DNA from: Atopobiaceae bacterium
GTDB lineage: Bacteria; Actinomycetota; Coriobacteriia; Coriobacteriales; Atopobiaceae
Direction of reading: 5' to 3'
Assembly (NCBI GenBank): GCA_022483015.1
Contig: JAKVOB010000001.1
Location: forward strand, 310,001 to 374,000
Length of the DNA stretch: 64,000 bases
The notes under the pieces were generated by a model, which was not told the origin of the DNA, made no database searches, and saw only the letters and a list, made by a program, of their open reading frames with translations. Below are positions 35,929 through 44,544 of the stretch, piece by piece; positions within the stretch are counted from its first letter, which is position 1; the number at the start of each line of letters is the position of its first letter. Made by a program: the position numbers and the translations under genes.

Positions 35929-37779
35929 CTATGCCTCGGCAGGCTTCGCCGTGTCAGAGGCCTTCGCGGCAGACTCGTCCGCCGCCACATGCTCGCGGCC
36001 CATCTCGGTCCACTCGGGCTCCTCGTCGGGGATGGAGCCGGCCTTCTTGGTGAAGAGCTCCTTGAGGCAGTTGTACGAGACGATGACGCCAAGGATCACC
36101 AGCAGGACGGCGAACACGAGCTGCAGGCCCGAGGTGGCGATGACGGTAACGCCACCAGCCGCCAGCGCGCTCGCGCAGCTCATGATGCTCTGGAAGAGGG
36201 AGGTGAAGGTGCAGACGAGCAGGAATGCCACAGGCACGTAGAGCATGGCACCCTTGCGGCCGGTGCACTTGCAGAAGACGGCGAGGCAGATCATGGTCAT
36301 GCCGCCCAGGAGCTGGTTCGAGGCACCGAAGAGCGGCCAGATGTTGAGGTAGCCGCCAAAGGTGAGCGCAAGGCCGGGGACGAGGGTGATGGCCGTCGCG
36401 AACCAGGGGTTGCAGAGGATCTTCTGGCCACGGGACTCGACCTTCTCGATGGCGAGGGCGTCGTTGGTCGTGGCAAAGAACTCGGAGAAGGAGAGGCGCG
36501 CGATACGGGCCACGGCGTCGAGCGAGGTGAGCGCGAGCGCCGATACGTTCATGGTCATGAAGACGGTGGCCAGCGTGGCGTTCACGCCGAAGGCCTCCAT
36601 GCCGCGGGCGATGGCCGCCGCGAAGATCTGGAACGGCGTCGAGGCGGCACCTGCGTTGAGCGCACCCGTGCCTGCCGTGTTCATGTCAGAGAACATGATG
36701 CCGGCGCAGACGATGGCGATGATGCCGACGAGTGACTCGAGGACCATGGCACCATAGCCGACGGGCAGGGCGTCGGCCTCGGACGAGAGCTGCTTGGAGC
36801 TGGTGCCGGAGGAGACGAGGCTGTGGAAGCCCGAGAGGGCGCCGCAGGCCACGGAGACGAAGAGCACCGGGAACATGTAGCTGGTGACGCCGGCCTTGGT
36901 GGTGTAGCTGAAGCCCACGAACGCGGGGGCGGTCATCTCGCCCTGACCGGTGAACGAGAGGATGGCGATGCCGAAGATGGCAGAGACGATCATGATGACC
37001 ATCATGATGGCCGTGAGGTAGTCACGCGGCACCTTGAGCGTCTGGATGGGCATGGCAGCCGCGAAGACCAGGTAGACCATGACGACGGCGATCCATCCGT
37101 TGGTATCGAGGTAGATCGGGAACTGCATGCCGATCGCGAACATCGCGACGAGCATCACCATGGCGACGACGAACTGTTTGACACCCTTGAGCTCGAAGCG
37201 GCGGTTGAGGAAGCCGAAGCCGATCGCGAAGAACGTGAAGAGCAGCGAGATGGTGCCGGCGGCACCGCCCGCGTAGGACTTGGTGAAGTCGACCGCACCG
37301 TCGACCACGGTGGTCTTGAAGGTGCCTGCCACCATGGACGTGAAGGCCGCGATGACGATGATGCAGAAGAGCCAGCAGAAGAGCAGGAACAGGCGCCTGC
37401 CCGTGCGCCCGATGTACTTCTCGATGAGCTGCGCGAGCGACTTGCCGTTGTTCTTCACCGACGCGTAGAGGGCGCCGAAGTCATGGACGGCACCGAAGAA
37501 GATGCCGCCGATGAGGACCCACAGCATGACGGGGACCCAGCCGAAGGCCATGGCCACGATGGTGCCCGTCACAGGGCCCGCGCCACAGATGGACGAGAAC
37601 TGGTGGGCGAACACGGTGAAGCGAGAGGCAGGCTGGAAGTTCTGGCCATCCTCCATGCGGCGCGCAGGAGTGAGGGCCTCCTTGTCGACGCCCCACTTGT
37701 TGGCTAGCCAGCGTCCATACCCGAGATAGCCAATAACCAGGATCACCGCGCTGATCAAGATGACTGTGATTCCGTTCAT
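35929..37779 (-). CDS. cstA: Carbon starvation protein CstA (peptide/pyruvate-type transporter)
   Basis: Large inner-membrane protein of 616 residues with about 16 membrane segments. It contains the CstA signatures YGRWLANKWGVDKEALTPA, FAHQFSSICGAGPVTGTIVA, GAVHDFGALYASVKNNGKS and GFHSLVSSGTSSKQ. CstA members import peptides or pyruvate when carbon is scarce. The C-terminal tail (after about residue 575) is acidic and Ala-rich. Start ATG 37777-37779, nine bases after GGGAGG; a GTG two codons upstream is possible. A near-consensus promoter and a leader hairpin lie upstream, and the flanking region has palindromes that could bind a regulator. Confidence 0.95.
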   Translation of the reverse strand: MNGITVILISAVILVIGYLGYGRWLANKWGVDKEALTPARRMEDGQNFQPASRFTVFAHQFSSICGAGPVTGTIVAMAFGWVPVMLWVLIGGIFFGAVHDFGALYASVKNNGKSLAQLIEKYIGRTGRRLFLLFCWLFCIIVIAAFTSMVAGTFKTTVVDGAVDFTKSYAGGAAGTISLLFTFFAIGFGFLNRRFELKGVKQFVVAMVMLVAMFAIGMQFPIYLDTNGWIAVVMVYLVFAAAMPIQTLKVPRDYLTAIMMVIMIVSAIFGIAILSFTGQGEMTAPAFVGFSYTTKAGVTSYMFPVLFVSVACGALSGFHSLVSSGTSSKQLSSEADALPVGYGAMVLESLVGIIAIVCAGIMFSDMNTAGTGALNAGAASTPFQIFAAAIARGMEAFGVNATLATVFMTMNVSALALTSLDAVARIARLSFSEFFATTNDALAIEKVESRGQKILCNPWFATAITLVPGLALTFGGYLNIWPLFGASNQLLGGMTMICLAVFCKCTGRKGAMLYVPVAFLLVCTFTSLFQSIMSCASALAAGGVTVIATSGLQLVFAVLLVILGVIVSYNCLKELFTKKAGSIPDEEPEWTEMGREHVAADESAAKASDTAKPAEA

Positions 37780-37843
37780 TCCCACAAACCTCCCTTGCGT
37801 GGACGCAGGCGAGCCTCTCTCGCCACACGTGTAAATTGTCGAC

Positions 37844-37872
37844 AGAATATGCGCCTAATCGTTATCTGTCAA
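37844..37872 (-). promoter_or_regulatory. cstA promoter
   Basis: Minus strand TTGACA, 17-base spacer, TATTCT, 65-93 bp before the start codon, in an unusually AT-rich patch. The predicted leader holds a GGCGAG-AGAGG-CTCGCC hairpin. Further upstream, about 37920-37950, ATGTGGT...ACTACAT and GTATGCATAC are palindromic. Otherwise the stretch 37873-38229 shows no gene. Confidence 0.65.
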
Positions 37873-38229
37873 CATGATTTCTCCAGGTAGAATGCTGTAT
37901 TCGGTAAGCGTAAACTGCATATGTGGTCTATGGTATGCATACTACATGAATACTTCACTAAAAATGCACGCAATCTCTGTGAATCCTGCAGGAAGGATAC
38001 CGTTAACAGTATAGAAACGTCGTCTCGTGGCTTAGTCCGTATCGACCAAGGTGATATTGGGTAGCAGGCCTCTGCTCATAGGGTCCTCGTGGCATCCATC
38101 GCCACCCCTCCGGGCGCGCCCACATGCCCTCGCCACCTGGCCTGGGCTCCGCCCCGATGCGCTTCTCCTGATTCGATCGAGCATGGTAGGGTACGAGCCG
38201 ACCGAGACGGCCTTCATCGAGAGGAACCT

Positions 38230-39366
38230 ATGGCGTTCGACCCGTATCGCGAGGACTACCAGCGCCTGGTGTTGCGCTATGCCTCCTCGCTCGACCAGAC
38301 GAACGCCCTCAAGGCAGCGCGCGCCTTCGCCTCGTTCGGTCGGCGGTTCTCCGAGACCCGGGACTCCCTGCCCCAGTCGGACTCGGACCGCGCCTTCAAC
38401 CTCGTGGCACAGGCGACGAACCTCATCGACTACACCCTCCCCTTCGCCCCTGACGAGAAGCTCGAGGGCATCGCCGGCGAGGCCGAGCACCTCCTCAACG
38501 AGGCGCTCGAGCTCGACCCCGACTGCTACGACGCCCGTCGGATGCTCACCATCGGGGCCCACGCGTCATTCGACGAGTGCTATCACGCACTGCTCCAGGG
38601 CCTCGAGGAGGTTCGACAGGGCTGCGAGGGTCGACGGGATGCCGCCACCGAGCGGGCCCTCGACCCCGCGACGCAGACCACTGCTGCCACACCCCTCACG
38701 TCCGGCGATGCGCGCGACGCCGCCGACCTTGCCGCCTCCATGGAGCTCTGGCCCTTGGAGCGCTGGCTGGCCACGCTCGCCTCGAAGGCGCTCATCTGCG
38801 GCCGCTACCGCGCGTGCGTCACGCATTCCCTCCAGCTTCTCGACCTCGACCCCGAGGACCTCCCCGACGTACGCCTCACCTGTGCGCTCGCCTATGCCAA
38901 GCTCGAGGATGACCAGGGGCTCGAGGCCCTCGCCCGACGTTGCTCAGACCTCTCTGACGGCAAGGCGGAAGACGCCTGGCTTGCCCTGTCCCGCATGGCG
39001 ATCGCCTTCAAGAGAGGTGACCTCGATGGGGCAAAGGCCCATGTCAGGGGCCTGATAAAGACCTATCCCTTCGCAGGGATGACCCTCTCACGCCAGGACG
39101 AGCTCCCGGACGGGGTCTTCTCGAGGCTTGACGTCGACCCCTTCGGCGAGGACGAGCTCATCCTCGCCGTCTCGGAGGCGACCGTCGTCCTCCAGGAGGG
39201 CCGCGACCCCTCCGAGAGGGGGACGCTCGGCTCTTGGATGGCCAAGCTCCCCGAGGTCGTCGACGCCGCCCGGAACGACGAGCAGTCAGACCGCGATGCA
39301 GGCCCTCGCCCTGACGGGGGCACCTCGCCGATCGGTCCCACCGCGGGAGGAGGCGAGGGGAAATGA
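38230..39366 (+). CDS. Unrecognised helical-repeat (TPR-like) protein, first of a tandem pair
   Basis: I do not recognise a named family. The 378-residue protein is soluble, acidic, without signal peptide or membrane helix. It is predicted almost wholly helical, with TPR-like stretches such as HLLNEALELDPDCYDARRML and LLDLDPEDLPDVRLTCALAYAKLEDDQGL. The C-terminal ~35 residues (DAGPRPDGGTSPIGPTAGGG) look disordered. Start ATG 38230 after GAGAGGA. Its TGA overlaps the ATG of the next gene (ATGA), and the two proteins align across the central repeats, so they arose by duplication. A scaffold role is possible but unproven. Confidence 0.8.
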   Translation: MAFDPYREDYQRLVLRYASSLDQTNALKAARAFASFGRRFSETRDSLPQSDSDRAFNLVAQATNLIDYTLPFAPDEKLEGIAGEAEHLLNEALELDPDCYDARRMLTIGAHASFDECYHALLQGLEEVRQGCEGRRDAATERALDPATQTTAATPLTSGDARDAADLAASMELWPLERWLATLASKALICGRYRACVTHSLQLLDLDPEDLPDVRLTCALAYAKLEDDQGLEALARRCSDLSDGKAEDAWLALSRMAIAFKRGDLDGAKAHVRGLIKTYPFAGMTLSRQDELPDGVFSRLDVDPFGEDELILAVSEATVVLQEGRDPSERGTLGSWMAKLPEVVDAARNDEQSDRDAGPRPDGGTSPIGPTAGGGEGK

Positions 39367-40331
39367 AGGCCCACTCAGAGCTGGTACGCCGCTGTGCGCT
39401 CGACCGCCTCGAGACGATAGGGCCCCTCTCGAAGGAGGGGTTCGCAGAGCTCGAGCTCGCAGTGGAGCGAGACATCGACTCCTTTGTCGAGACGCCGCAG
39501 ACCAGGGCCTTCCAGGTGGTCGCGGAGGCCCTCCCCAAGGCACAGCCGACCAAGGATGACGAGCTGCTCGATGACGAGGCCTACGTCCAGGAGCGCGACC
39601 GCAGGCGGGCACGGCTCAAGAGGGCCTGCGACTCGGCGCTCGCCCTCGACGATCGATGCCTCGACGCGCGACTCCTCGAGGCCATCATGGCCGAGGACGA
39701 CCCGGAGGCCCTCTTCGAGCGCCTCCTCTCACTCTGGCAGGGGGAGTCGGGAGGACTCCCTACCCTGGAGCCAGATACGTCCGACGCATGGTCCGACGTG
39801 CTGTCCCACCCGCTCCTTCGCCTGGGCGCCGCACTCTCGAGGGCGGAGCTCGAGACCGCCCGCTATCGCGCGTCGGCCGAGATGGCCTCCCTCGTCATGT
39901 CGCGGATGCCCCACGACGAGCTTGGGTGCCGCCACACGTGCGCCTTGGCCTATGCCCGCCTCGAGGACGAGGATGCCTTCGGACGGCTGGATGCGAGCAA
40001 CGACCGTCATGGCGACGCCTGGACCCATGTCGCCCGAGCCCTGCTCCTCTACAAGCTCGATCGCATGCCCGCAGCGCACCGCGCGCTCCTGGGCTTCGCA
40101 AGGCTCTGCGAGGGTGGGTCATACGCGTTGCTCAGACCGACCTATGTCGAGGCCTATCTGCCCGACCGCCCCGAGGTGAGACAGGGAAGCTTCGAGGAGG
40201 CGCAGCTCGCGCTCCACGAGGCCGACCCCATCGTCGTGGACACCCCTGACTTCGTCGCGTGGGCCGCCGACCAGGAGGGCATCGTCGACGGAGCCGTCTC
40301 GTTCGCCGAACGCGAGGGACTTGACTGGTAG
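39363..40331 (+). CDS. Unrecognised helical-repeat (TPR-like) protein, second of a tandem pair
   Basis: A 322-residue soluble, acidic, helical protein, coupled by a 4-base overlap to the preceding gene. It shares blocks with it: SALALDDRCLDARLLEAIMA corresponds to EALELDPDCYDARRMLTIGA, and RYRASAEMASLVMSR...HTCALAYARLEDEDAF corresponds to RYRACVTHSLQLLDL...LTCALAYAKLEDDQGL. Identity is low, so the duplication is old. No catalytic motif is seen. No other gene is in the unit. A cytoplasmic complex of the two paralogues is my inference. Confidence 0.8.
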   Translation: MKAHSELVRRCALDRLETIGPLSKEGFAELELAVERDIDSFVETPQTRAFQVVAEALPKAQPTKDDELLDDEAYVQERDRRRARLKRACDSALALDDRCLDARLLEAIMAEDDPEALFERLLSLWQGESGGLPTLEPDTSDAWSDVLSHPLLRLGAALSRAELETARYRASAEMASLVMSRMPHDELGCRHTCALAYARLEDEDAFGRLDASNDRHGDAWTHVARALLLYKLDRMPAAHRALLGFARLCEGGSYALLRPTYVEAYLPDRPEVRQGSFEEAQLALHEADPIVVDTPDFVAWAADQEGIVDGAVSFAEREGLDW

Positions 40332-40364
40332 GGGCCACGTCCCCGCAACAGAGTCCGACCTGCC

Positions 40365-41009
40365 CTATGCGACCTGCACGAGTCCCGGGATGGCGGCACG
40401 CACGGCACGCGCGAGCGCGATTCCCACAAGGCCCTTGATGATGTCGGGGATGATGAAGGGGGCGCAGGCAGCAGCGAAGGCCGCCATCGGGGTGAGGTTC
40501 CCCACGTACATGAGCCAGGCCCACCCGAAGGCATAGGAGGCGAGCAGGCAGGCACCTGCCGCGGCCAGCTCGCGGACGGGCGTCCTCCCCGCCTTGACGA
40601 TGACGAGGGCAAGCGCCACGCCCACGACGAAGCCCACGATGAAGCCGCCCGTGGGACCAGCCAGCACGCCGATCCCTCCCCGCATGCCCGAGAAGACAGG
40701 AAGGCCGATGGCGCCGAGGACCACGTACCCACAGATGGCGAGCATGGCCTGGCGCGGCGACAGGGCGAGCGCGACGAAGGTGACCACCATGGTCTGGAGC
40801 GTGAAGGGAACCGGGCCGAACGACACCGTCACCCACGCCGAGACGGCGAGCAAAGCGATGCTCACTCCCGAGAATGCGATGTCGCGCGTCGAGAAGAACG
40901 GCTCCTTCGGCTTCCCGTCATGCCCGACGGCCTTCCCCTTCGGAGTCCCATCATCCCCGAGTGTGGTGGCGTCAGCATCGATGCGTCGATCATCCGGTTC
41001 CTGAACCAT
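40365..41009 (-). CDS. bioY: Biotin transporter substrate-binding protein BioY
   Basis: S-component of an ECF transporter, or stand-alone biotin importer. The 214-residue protein has six membrane helices after a hydrophilic N-terminal tail of about 45 residues, longer than usual. Family features: VSFGPVPFTLQTMVVTFVALAL, GAIGLPVFSGMRGGIGVLAGPTGGFIVGF. The start ATG 41007-41009 follows AGGGGG. No ecfA/T or bio genes are adjacent, and I see no BirA-type palindrome upstream. If the tail is an artefact, no better start exists inside it. Confidence 0.94.
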   Translation of the reverse strand: MVQEPDDRRIDADATTLGDDGTPKGKAVGHDGKPKEPFFSTRDIAFSGVSIALLAVSAWVTVSFGPVPFTLQTMVVTFVALALSPRQAMLAICGYVVLGAIGLPVFSGMRGGIGVLAGPTGGFIVGFVVGVALALVIVKAGRTPVRELAAAGACLLASYAFGWAWLMYVGNLTPMAAFAAACAPFIIPDIIKGLVGIALARAVRAAIPGLVQVA

Positions 41010-41122
41010 GGCAATCCCCCTTCATGCCGCAGACCGTATGCCCGCGGGCGAATCGGGGGCCATGATAGCCCAGCGAGGACGCAGCCGCCGCACGATTCCG
41101 ACATATGCGCGACCAGGATGAC

Positions 41123-41160
41123 GAAAGGGGCGGGCCGGCCTCGTGTGCCGTCCCGCCCCT
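41123..41160 (-). terminator. Terminator downstream of hsp20
   Basis: AGGGGCGGG..CGGC pairs with GCCG..CCCGCCCCT, followed on the minus strand by TTTCG. Confidence 0.65.
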
Positions 41161-41196
41161 CCCATAGATGGTCCTGACTCGCTTCGCCGCAGGTAG

Positions 41197-41619
41197 CTAG
41201 TCGATGGAGACCTTGGTGACGTTCTCCTTCTCCTGCTGCTTGGGCACGTTCACCGTGAGGATGCCGTCCGCGAGCTTTGCCGTGAGGCCCGAGGTCGCCG
41301 CATCCTTGAGATAGACGCCGCGCGTGGAGCTGTACTCGGTCGTCTCCTTATGGATGTAGTTCTTGGCCTTCTCCTCGTCAGAGTCCTTCTTGTCCACGCT
41401 GACGGACAGGCGCCCCTCGTTGAGCTCGACATCGATCTGGTCGCGCTTGACACCAGGGACATGGGCCGTGATGGCATAGCCGTCATCGGTCTCCTCCACG
41501 TCCATCTTGAAGTCGGCCGTGGCGGCCTCCGGGATGGAGAGCACGTCATCGAGCATGTCGAACGGGAACATCGAGCGTGCGATCCTGCCGTAGCGATCAT
41601 AGGGAACCATGTTGGTCAT
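41197..41619 (-). CDS. hsp20: Small heat-shock protein, Hsp20/alpha-crystallin family
   Basis: ATP-independent chaperone of 140 residues that binds unfolding proteins. After an N-terminal arm it has the alpha-crystallin domain: FKMDVEETDDGYAITAHVPGVKRDQIDVELNEGRLSV and the conserved ADGILTVNVPKQ near the C-terminus. Start ATG 41617-41619 after GAAGGAG; the longer frame has no site. No CIRCE or HAIR operator was found upstream, although the 41700-41780 segment is AT-rich and holds its promoter. Confidence 0.95.
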   Translation of the reverse strand: MTNMVPYDRYGRIARSMFPFDMLDDVLSIPEAATADFKMDVEETDDGYAITAHVPGVKRDQIDVELNEGRLSVSVDKKDSDEEKAKNYIHKETTEYSSTRGVYLKDAATSGLTAKLADGILTVNVPKQQEKENVTKVSID

Positions 41620-41889
41620 CGTTACCACTCCTTCGTGTGCGGGTGCGGCGCACCCTCCGGCGCCTCTTTGGCACCATCTGCTGTCGCTCATAGTTGTTCC
41701 CCCGCGGCTTGCTTCTAAACACCATGCACAATATTTTCTTAGCTTCTATGACTGAGCTTATCTAAGTGTCCATATATCATGTTTTGCAAACTAGAGGAAG
41801 CCGAGGACAAGGTGAGCAGACTTACTTCAACGAGGAAGGATAGAATGCGAGTAACTGCCTTGTCCTGTCCTTTGGAAGGAATGCCTGCC

Positions 41890-42423
41890 ATGGCTGATGC
41901 AGACAACACGCATCCGGACCGCGCCGATGCCCGAGGTGCCAACGAGTCGCCACGCGCCAGGCGTTCGCCATCCCCTCAGGACGGACGGCCTGCACCCGCA
42001 CCATCACCGGCCGTTTCGGAACCGACGACCCATCAGGCCGCATATGCCGCGACGCCCGGACGAAGGCAGCCGGAGCCGGAGCCCTTCGTCCGTACCCGTT
42101 CCCCACATCTCACGCAGCCTCCCGTCGACGACCTCGCAGACGACGACCTCATGGCAGACTCCGCGCAGCATGACTCCTCGTACATCAAGCCCTCGAAGAA
42201 CCCGCTCGCAGGCATCGGGTACCGACGGTCACGCAGCAAGATGCCGCAGCTCCAGCACGAGCTGCACTATGGGCAGTACCTCGAGATGCCCAAGGGACGC
42301 CGCTCCATCTTCGCCTCGCAGGAACAGCGGCGGCACCAGCGCGGCGTCATCGCCGGCATCATCGTGGTGGCCGTCCTCGCCATCGTGGGGTTCCTGATCT
42401 GGAGAGGCACCATCGGAAGCTGA
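41890..42423 (+). CDS. Unrecognised proline-rich protein with a C-terminal membrane anchor
   Basis: About 177 residues. The first two thirds are Pro/Ala/Arg-rich and probably disordered; a short conserved-looking block (SYIKPSKNPLAGIGYRRSRSKMPQLQHELHYGQYLEMPKGRRSIFASQEQRRHQR) precedes a single C-terminal membrane helix (GVIAGIIVVAVLAIVGFLIW). The protein is thus probably tail-anchored with its bulk in the cytoplasm. No family is recognised. Start uncertain: ATG 41890 is used; ATG 41845 has a better-spaced AGGAAGG but lies inside a 9-bp inverted repeat (41804-41812/41858-41866) that looks like leader RNA. It is convergent with the small acidic gene. Confidence 0.65.
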   Translation: MADADNTHPDRADARGANESPRARRSPSPQDGRPAPAPSPAVSEPTTHQAAYAATPGRRQPEPEPFVRTRSPHLTQPPVDDLADDDLMADSAQHDSSYIKPSKNPLAGIGYRRSRSKMPQLQHELHYGQYLEMPKGRRSIFASQEQRRHQRGVIAGIIVVAVLAIVGFLIWRGTIGS

Positions 42424-42432
42424 TGGGTCCGC

Positions 42433-42660
42433 TCAGGACCAGGGGTCCTGCTCGTAGAGCGGTTCGCGCTTCGGACGGCGGTCGGACCATGGGTCGTAGC
42501 CGTCGTCATCCTCGTCCTCGCCGCGCGCGCAGGTACCCTGGTCGGGCAAGGCTCGAGGATGGTCGTCGACGGCCGAGCCCGGCTCGTCGGAAGGCGCGGC
42601 CCCCGCGATGCCGGTCGTCTCGTCCTCTGGCTCCGTCGGTCTGCTCTTCTCGTCAGCCAT
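42433..42660 (-). CDS. Small acidic protein coupled to the PASTA gene
   Basis: A 75-residue, highly acidic, Pro/Asp/Glu-rich protein with no membrane segment, ending YDPWSDRRPKREPLYEQDPWS. The paired DPWS motifs near the end (DPWSDRR and EQDPWS) are notable. It starts 3 bases after the stop of the zinc-ribbon/PASTA gene, with GGAG overlapping that stop, so translation is coupled. No family is recognised. The coupling suggests a partner of the membrane protein, perhaps binding its cytoplasmic part; this is inference. Confidence 0.7.
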   Translation of the reverse strand: MADEKSRPTEPEDETTGIAGAAPSDEPGSAVDDHPRALPDQGTCARGEDEDDDGYDPWSDRRPKREPLYEQDPWS

Positions 42661-42663
42661 GCC

Positions 42664-44382
42664 CTACTCCGTGCACAGGTCGTAGTACGCGACGAGGTCC
42701 GCATAGTTCGACCCGAACGAGCTGGTGTCATAGTACGAGCTCGTGGCATCCGTGGTCGGGAGGCACGTGACGGCAGCGGTGATTCCCGCGGACCCGTCAT
42801 ACACGAGCACGCTCCAGGTCATATCCCCCTGGGTGCCAGCGAGACAGACGAAGTCGCTGGGATTCGCCCCCTGAGGGCCGATGAAGGTGCTGGTCTTGCA
42901 CGACGAGGTAACGTTGTCGAGGCCGCACTTCCTCATGACGGCCTTTGCGACGTCGTCGCTCACCTCCTGCTTGGCACCCAGGGCATCCGGCAGGGTCTCC
43001 AGCCTGACACCAGACACGGACGCGCCCTGCGCCAAGGCATCATATGAGGAGTCCTGGCCGAAGTTCCCATGGTGGTGCGAGAGCGGGGTGCCCGTGAAGG
43101 TCAGCACGGTCGTGCCGTCGGTCAGGATCTCCTCGGCGACGCCGTTGTAGGCTGTCCCATACTTCAGCGCCCAGCCCGACCCCACAAGGTAGCTCGAGAT
43201 GCCTTCCGGCTTCATGCTGAGGTACGTCGCGACCTGATACGGGTCGCTCGGCGTGACGCTCTTCTCCTTTGCTACCGTGAGCTCGACCGTCGCACCTCCT
43301 TGCATCCTCGTCCCCGAATCCGGGGAGACTGCCAGGACGGTGCCAGCCGTCTTGTCGGACTCCTGATAGGTCACGTTCGACTTGAGCCCTGCCTTCTCGA
43401 TGGCAGCAGTGGCATCGGCCTCGGCCAGTCCGAGCACGTCGGGCACCGTATAGGCCTGTGCGACCGTGAGGGCGATGGCGTCCGTGGCCTTTGCCGTGGC
43501 GCCCTGGCCTGGGGTGACCGCCGTCACCGTGCCCTCGTCCTTGTCGGAGCTCTCATAGGCCGTCGAGATGTTGGTGTAGCCTGCATCCGACAGCTTCTTC
43601 TTCGCGTCATCGAGCGAGAGGCCGACCACGTCCGGGACGGTACGCGCCACGCCCACCGACAGGGTGACCGTCTTCGAGGTGTCGCTGCGGGTGCCGGCAG
43701 CCGGGTCGCTCGAGATGACCTTGCCGACCTGGTCGTCGCTCACGGCATCGACCGTCGCCGTGGGGAAGCCCGCCTGCGTGAGGACGTCTCGGGCGTCATC
43801 GACATCCTTGCCCACCACGTCCGGGACCTCGACCCCGCCCCAGATGTGGGCGGAGTACGTCGCATAGGCCACCGCGGCCACGGCCAGGGCCACGGCGACC
43901 ACGATGAGGGCCACCACGCCCTTCGAGAGGTGGCCCTTCGACCCACCGTCCGGCGAGGCGCCCGAGGTGCCTTCTGCTGAAGGTCGCACAGAGGCCTGGG
44001 AGCCTTGCGTGCGAATGGGTGGCACTGCCGTGGTCTCGCCCTCGAGCGACCGCTGGGCCTCGCCCGCCTCGGCGGAGAAGTCCTCCTCGGGAGGGGCCGC
44101 CTGTCGGTCGACGGGCTGGGTCTGGCCCGGCACCTCCACACGCGTCGCCCCCACGCCGACGAGCCTGGTCTTGGCCGAGGAGGCGTCGATCCGCTCGGTG
44201 AGGCCCCCGTCCGAAGGCAGCTCCTGGGTCCCTCCGTCTGATGCGGCCCCTGGCGCCACCGGACGCGCCCCTGCCACCTGGGTGGCATCCATGCCGCCGG
44301 GCGTCGCATCCAGGCGAGCCCCGCATTGTGGGCAGAACCTCATGCCATCAGGAACCGTCGCGGCGCATCTTGGGCAACGCAT
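42664..44382 (-). CDS. Membrane protein with N-terminal zinc ribbon and three extracellular PASTA domains, no kinase
   Basis: The 572-residue protein begins with a zinc ribbon (C3-P-R-C6, C17-P-Q-C20), then a long disordered Ser/Pro/Glu stretch, one membrane helix at about 155-180, and three PASTA repeats (roughly 184-245, 248-309, 312-372; each starts VPDVVG- or VPDVLG-like). PASTA domains bind muropeptides or lipid II outside the cell, normally on Ser/Thr kinases or penicillin-binding proteins. Here the kinase is replaced by a zinc ribbon. The last 200 residues form an unrecognised extracellular domain with four cysteines. The start ATG 44380-44382 follows GGAGGGGG. A role in wall sensing is inferred. 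Confidence 0.88.
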   Translation of the reverse strand: MRCPRCAATVPDGMRFCPQCGARLDATPGGMDATQVAGARPVAPGAASDGGTQELPSDGGLTERIDASSAKTRLVGVGATRVEVPGQTQPVDRQAAPPEEDFSAEAGEAQRSLEGETTAVPPIRTQGSQASVRPSAEGTSGASPDGGSKGHLSKGVVALIVVAVALAVAAVAYATYSAHIWGGVEVPDVVGKDVDDARDVLTQAGFPTATVDAVSDDQVGKVISSDPAAGTRSDTSKTVTLSVGVARTVPDVVGLSLDDAKKKLSDAGYTNISTAYESSDKDEGTVTAVTPGQGATAKATDAIALTVAQAYTVPDVLGLAEADATAAIEKAGLKSNVTYQESDKTAGTVLAVSPDSGTRMQGGATVELTVAKEKSVTPSDPYQVATYLSMKPEGISSYLVGSGWALKYGTAYNGVAEEILTDGTTVLTFTGTPLSHHHGNFGQDSSYDALAQGASVSGVRLETLPDALGAKQEVSDDVAKAVMRKCGLDNVTSSCKTSTFIGPQGANPSDFVCLAGTQGDMTWSVLVYDGSAGITAAVTCLPTTDATSSYYDTSSFGSNYADLVAYYDLCTE

Positions 44383-44544
44383 ATGTGACCCCCTCCGGGC
44401 CGTGTGACCGACGACCGGTCACATCGACATGCCGATCCGCCTCCATCCTAGGGCATCTTCAGGCTCGGTACAGCGGTTTCCGCCAGACGGAGGCCCTACG
44501 CACCCGAGACGTGCTAGGCTCATGCCCAACAGAGAGGAACCACC

